35,089 nt of DNA, from the NCBI GenBank assembly GCA_011526565.1, contig WYBL01000072.1, positions 1-35,089 on the forward strand, given 5' to 3'. The notes below the pieces were generated by a model. The model saw only the letters and a program-made list of their open reading frames with translations. It was not told the origin of the DNA and made no database searches. Positions 34,357-35,089 of this stretch are shown here, one piece after another. Each line of letters begins with the position of its first letter. The stretch's first letter is position 1. The translations under genes were made by a program, and so were the position numbers. This DNA is from Acidobacteriota bacterium (GTDB taxonomy: Bacteria; Acidobacteriota; Vicinamibacteria; Fen-336).

Positions 34357-34680
34357 GTGGCGCGCTTCGCGGTCACCTTCGTCGTGGCCAGCGCGGCGTG
34401 TCTCGCGATCTACCTGGTCCAGGCGCGGCTCTCGGGCGAGCGGCGCATCTCGCTGCCGGTCGCGCCCGCGTTCTTCGGCTTCTTCGCGGCGCTGGCCGCA
34501 CACCTCTCGCGCTCGGTGCTCGGCGCGGGGGCGGTCGTCCTGCTCTACGCGGCGGCGTGCGCGAGCGAGCTGCGCGCCGAGCGGCGGATGCGCGCGGAGG
34601 CCGAGCGCCGCGCCCGCACGCTCAGCGACGGACAGGGCGCAGGTCCTGGCCCCGGATCCGGCGGTCCAGGCGCGGGCTGA
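34357..34680 (+). CDS. Small membrane protein, unknown function
   Basis: The 107-residue protein has hydrophobic helices at about 4-22 (FAVTFVVASAACLAIYLVQ) and 33-50, with a likely third at about 52-68. A charged Arg/Glu/Ala helix and a Gly/Pro-rich tail follow. GTG at 34357 has AGGAG 9 bases upstream and lies 5 bases after the PhoX-like stop, so it is probably cotranscribed. I recognise no family. The last 59 bases overlap the convergent solute-binding gene, which may have shaped the odd tail. Confidence 0.6.
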   Translation: MARFAVTFVVASAACLAIYLVQARLSGERRISLPVAPAFFGFFAALAAHLSRSVLGAGAVVLLYAAACASELRAERRMRAEAERRARTLSDGQGAGPGPGSGGPGAG

Positions 34681-35089
34681 AGTCGAGCCGCGCGTCGAAC
34701 GCGTAGCGGTCGAACGTGCGGTAGAGCGGGATCAGCGCGACGTCCTCGTGGATCCGCTCGGCCACCTCCCGCAGCAGTCGCTGGCGGGCCTCGCCGGGAA
34801 TCGGCTTCGCGATCTCCGCCAGCAGCCGGTCCACCTCGGGGTTGGAGTACGTCGACAGGCCGCCGCGTCCCTGGCCGGCGGGCGAGTGCAGCAGGTACTC
34901 GTAGCTCGCCGCCGCGTCGCCCGAGGAGTGCAGCCAGCCGAGCAGGAAGAGCTCCGTGCGGTCCCGGTCGAGGCGGCTGCCGGGCTCGCGCGGGCGGGGG
35001 GTGACGCGCACTCCCGCGCGGGCGAGCTGCTCGATCACGCCGGTGGCCACGCTCTCGATGCCCGCGTACCGGCGGTCCTCCCAGTCGAG
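34622..35089 (-). CDS. Extracellular solute-binding protein family 5, C-terminal part (cut by window edge)
   Basis: The visible 155 residues carry the family 5 C-terminal pattern: YAGIESVATGVIEQLARAGVRV, LGWLHSSGDAAASYEYLL, YSNPEVDRLLAEI, then ERIHEDVALIPLYR. These proteins deliver oligopeptides, nickel or similar ligands to ABC importers in the periplasm. The sequence continues past the right edge, so the signal peptide and ligand pocket are not visible. The frame is open from 35089 without a conventional start needed. The 3' end overlaps the small membrane-protein gene by 59 bases. Confidence 0.88.
   Translation of the reverse strand, partial: LDWEDRRYAGIESVATGVIEQLARAGVRVTPRPREPGSRLDRDRTELFLLGWLHSSGDAAASYEYLLHSPAGQGRGGLSTYSNPEVDRLLAEIAKPIPGEARQRLLREVAERIHEDVALIPLYRTFDRYAFDARLDFSPRLDRRIRGQDLRPVRR

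Overview
The window is about 35 kb of very GC-rich DNA (visibly about 70% or more) packed with protein genes. I see no rRNA, tRNA, insertion sequence, phage gene or CRISPR array. The longest stretch without a gene is about 185 bases (18975-19159). The cell is a diderm (Gram-negative type) bacterium: it has lnt, a Tat system, a SPOR protein, a sigma-54 activator and several exported enzymes. The mix of a DUF4388 protein, zinc-ribbon/TPR proteins, a TMTC-like TPR mannosyltransferase homologue, a short archaeal-type prolyl-tRNA synthetase and very high GC fits Acidobacteriota or a neighbouring deep-branching diderm phylum best. That placement is an inference, not a demonstration.

Region A (1-6886, all minus strand, running off the left edge) is a compact glycan-modification operon. 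In order of transcription it encodes a sugar-nucleotide epimerase/dehydratase, a carbamoyltransferase, a short GT2 glycosyltransferase, a NodB-type polysaccharide deacetylase, a PP-loop ATP pyrophosphatase, a 53-residue membrane protein, a flippase-like membrane protein and a second epimerase cut by the window edge. From the carbamoyltransferase to the flippase-like gene every junction overlaps by 1-14 bases. An internal promoter lies just before the carbamoyltransferase.

Region B (6995-11920) holds a plus-strand, start/stop-coupled trio: a zinc-ribbon/TM/TPR protein, an exported coiled-coil protein, and an orphan sigma-54 response regulator that seems to start at CTG. The minus-strand GTPase gene typA converges on it, and their stop codons share one CTAG. 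Region C (11973-18974) contains two plus-strand glycosyltransferases facing a minus-strand run of coiled-coil protein, aroB, a GtrB/CsbB-like glycosyltransferase, a MobA-like nucleotidyltransferase and a TMTC-like membrane/TPR protein.

Region D (19160-30392) is mostly housekeeping: proS, an exported protein-isoaspartate methyltransferase, a multi-zinc-ribbon protein, a HEAT-repeat protein, a DUF192 protein, tatC-tatA, a DUF4388 protein, a SPOR protein, lipA, lnt, and prfB with its programmed +1 frameshift. Region E (30419-35089) encodes secreted functions: an M3 metallopeptidase, a PhoX-like Tat substrate, a small membrane protein and the C-terminal end of a family 5 solute-binding protein.

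Two window-wide patterns stand out. Promoter-like extended -10 elements, mostly TGCTAnnnT, sit so close to several start codons that the predicted transcripts are leaderless or almost so. Four convergent gene pairs overlap at their 3' ends (4, 11, 23 and 59 bases), with no U-tract terminators between them.
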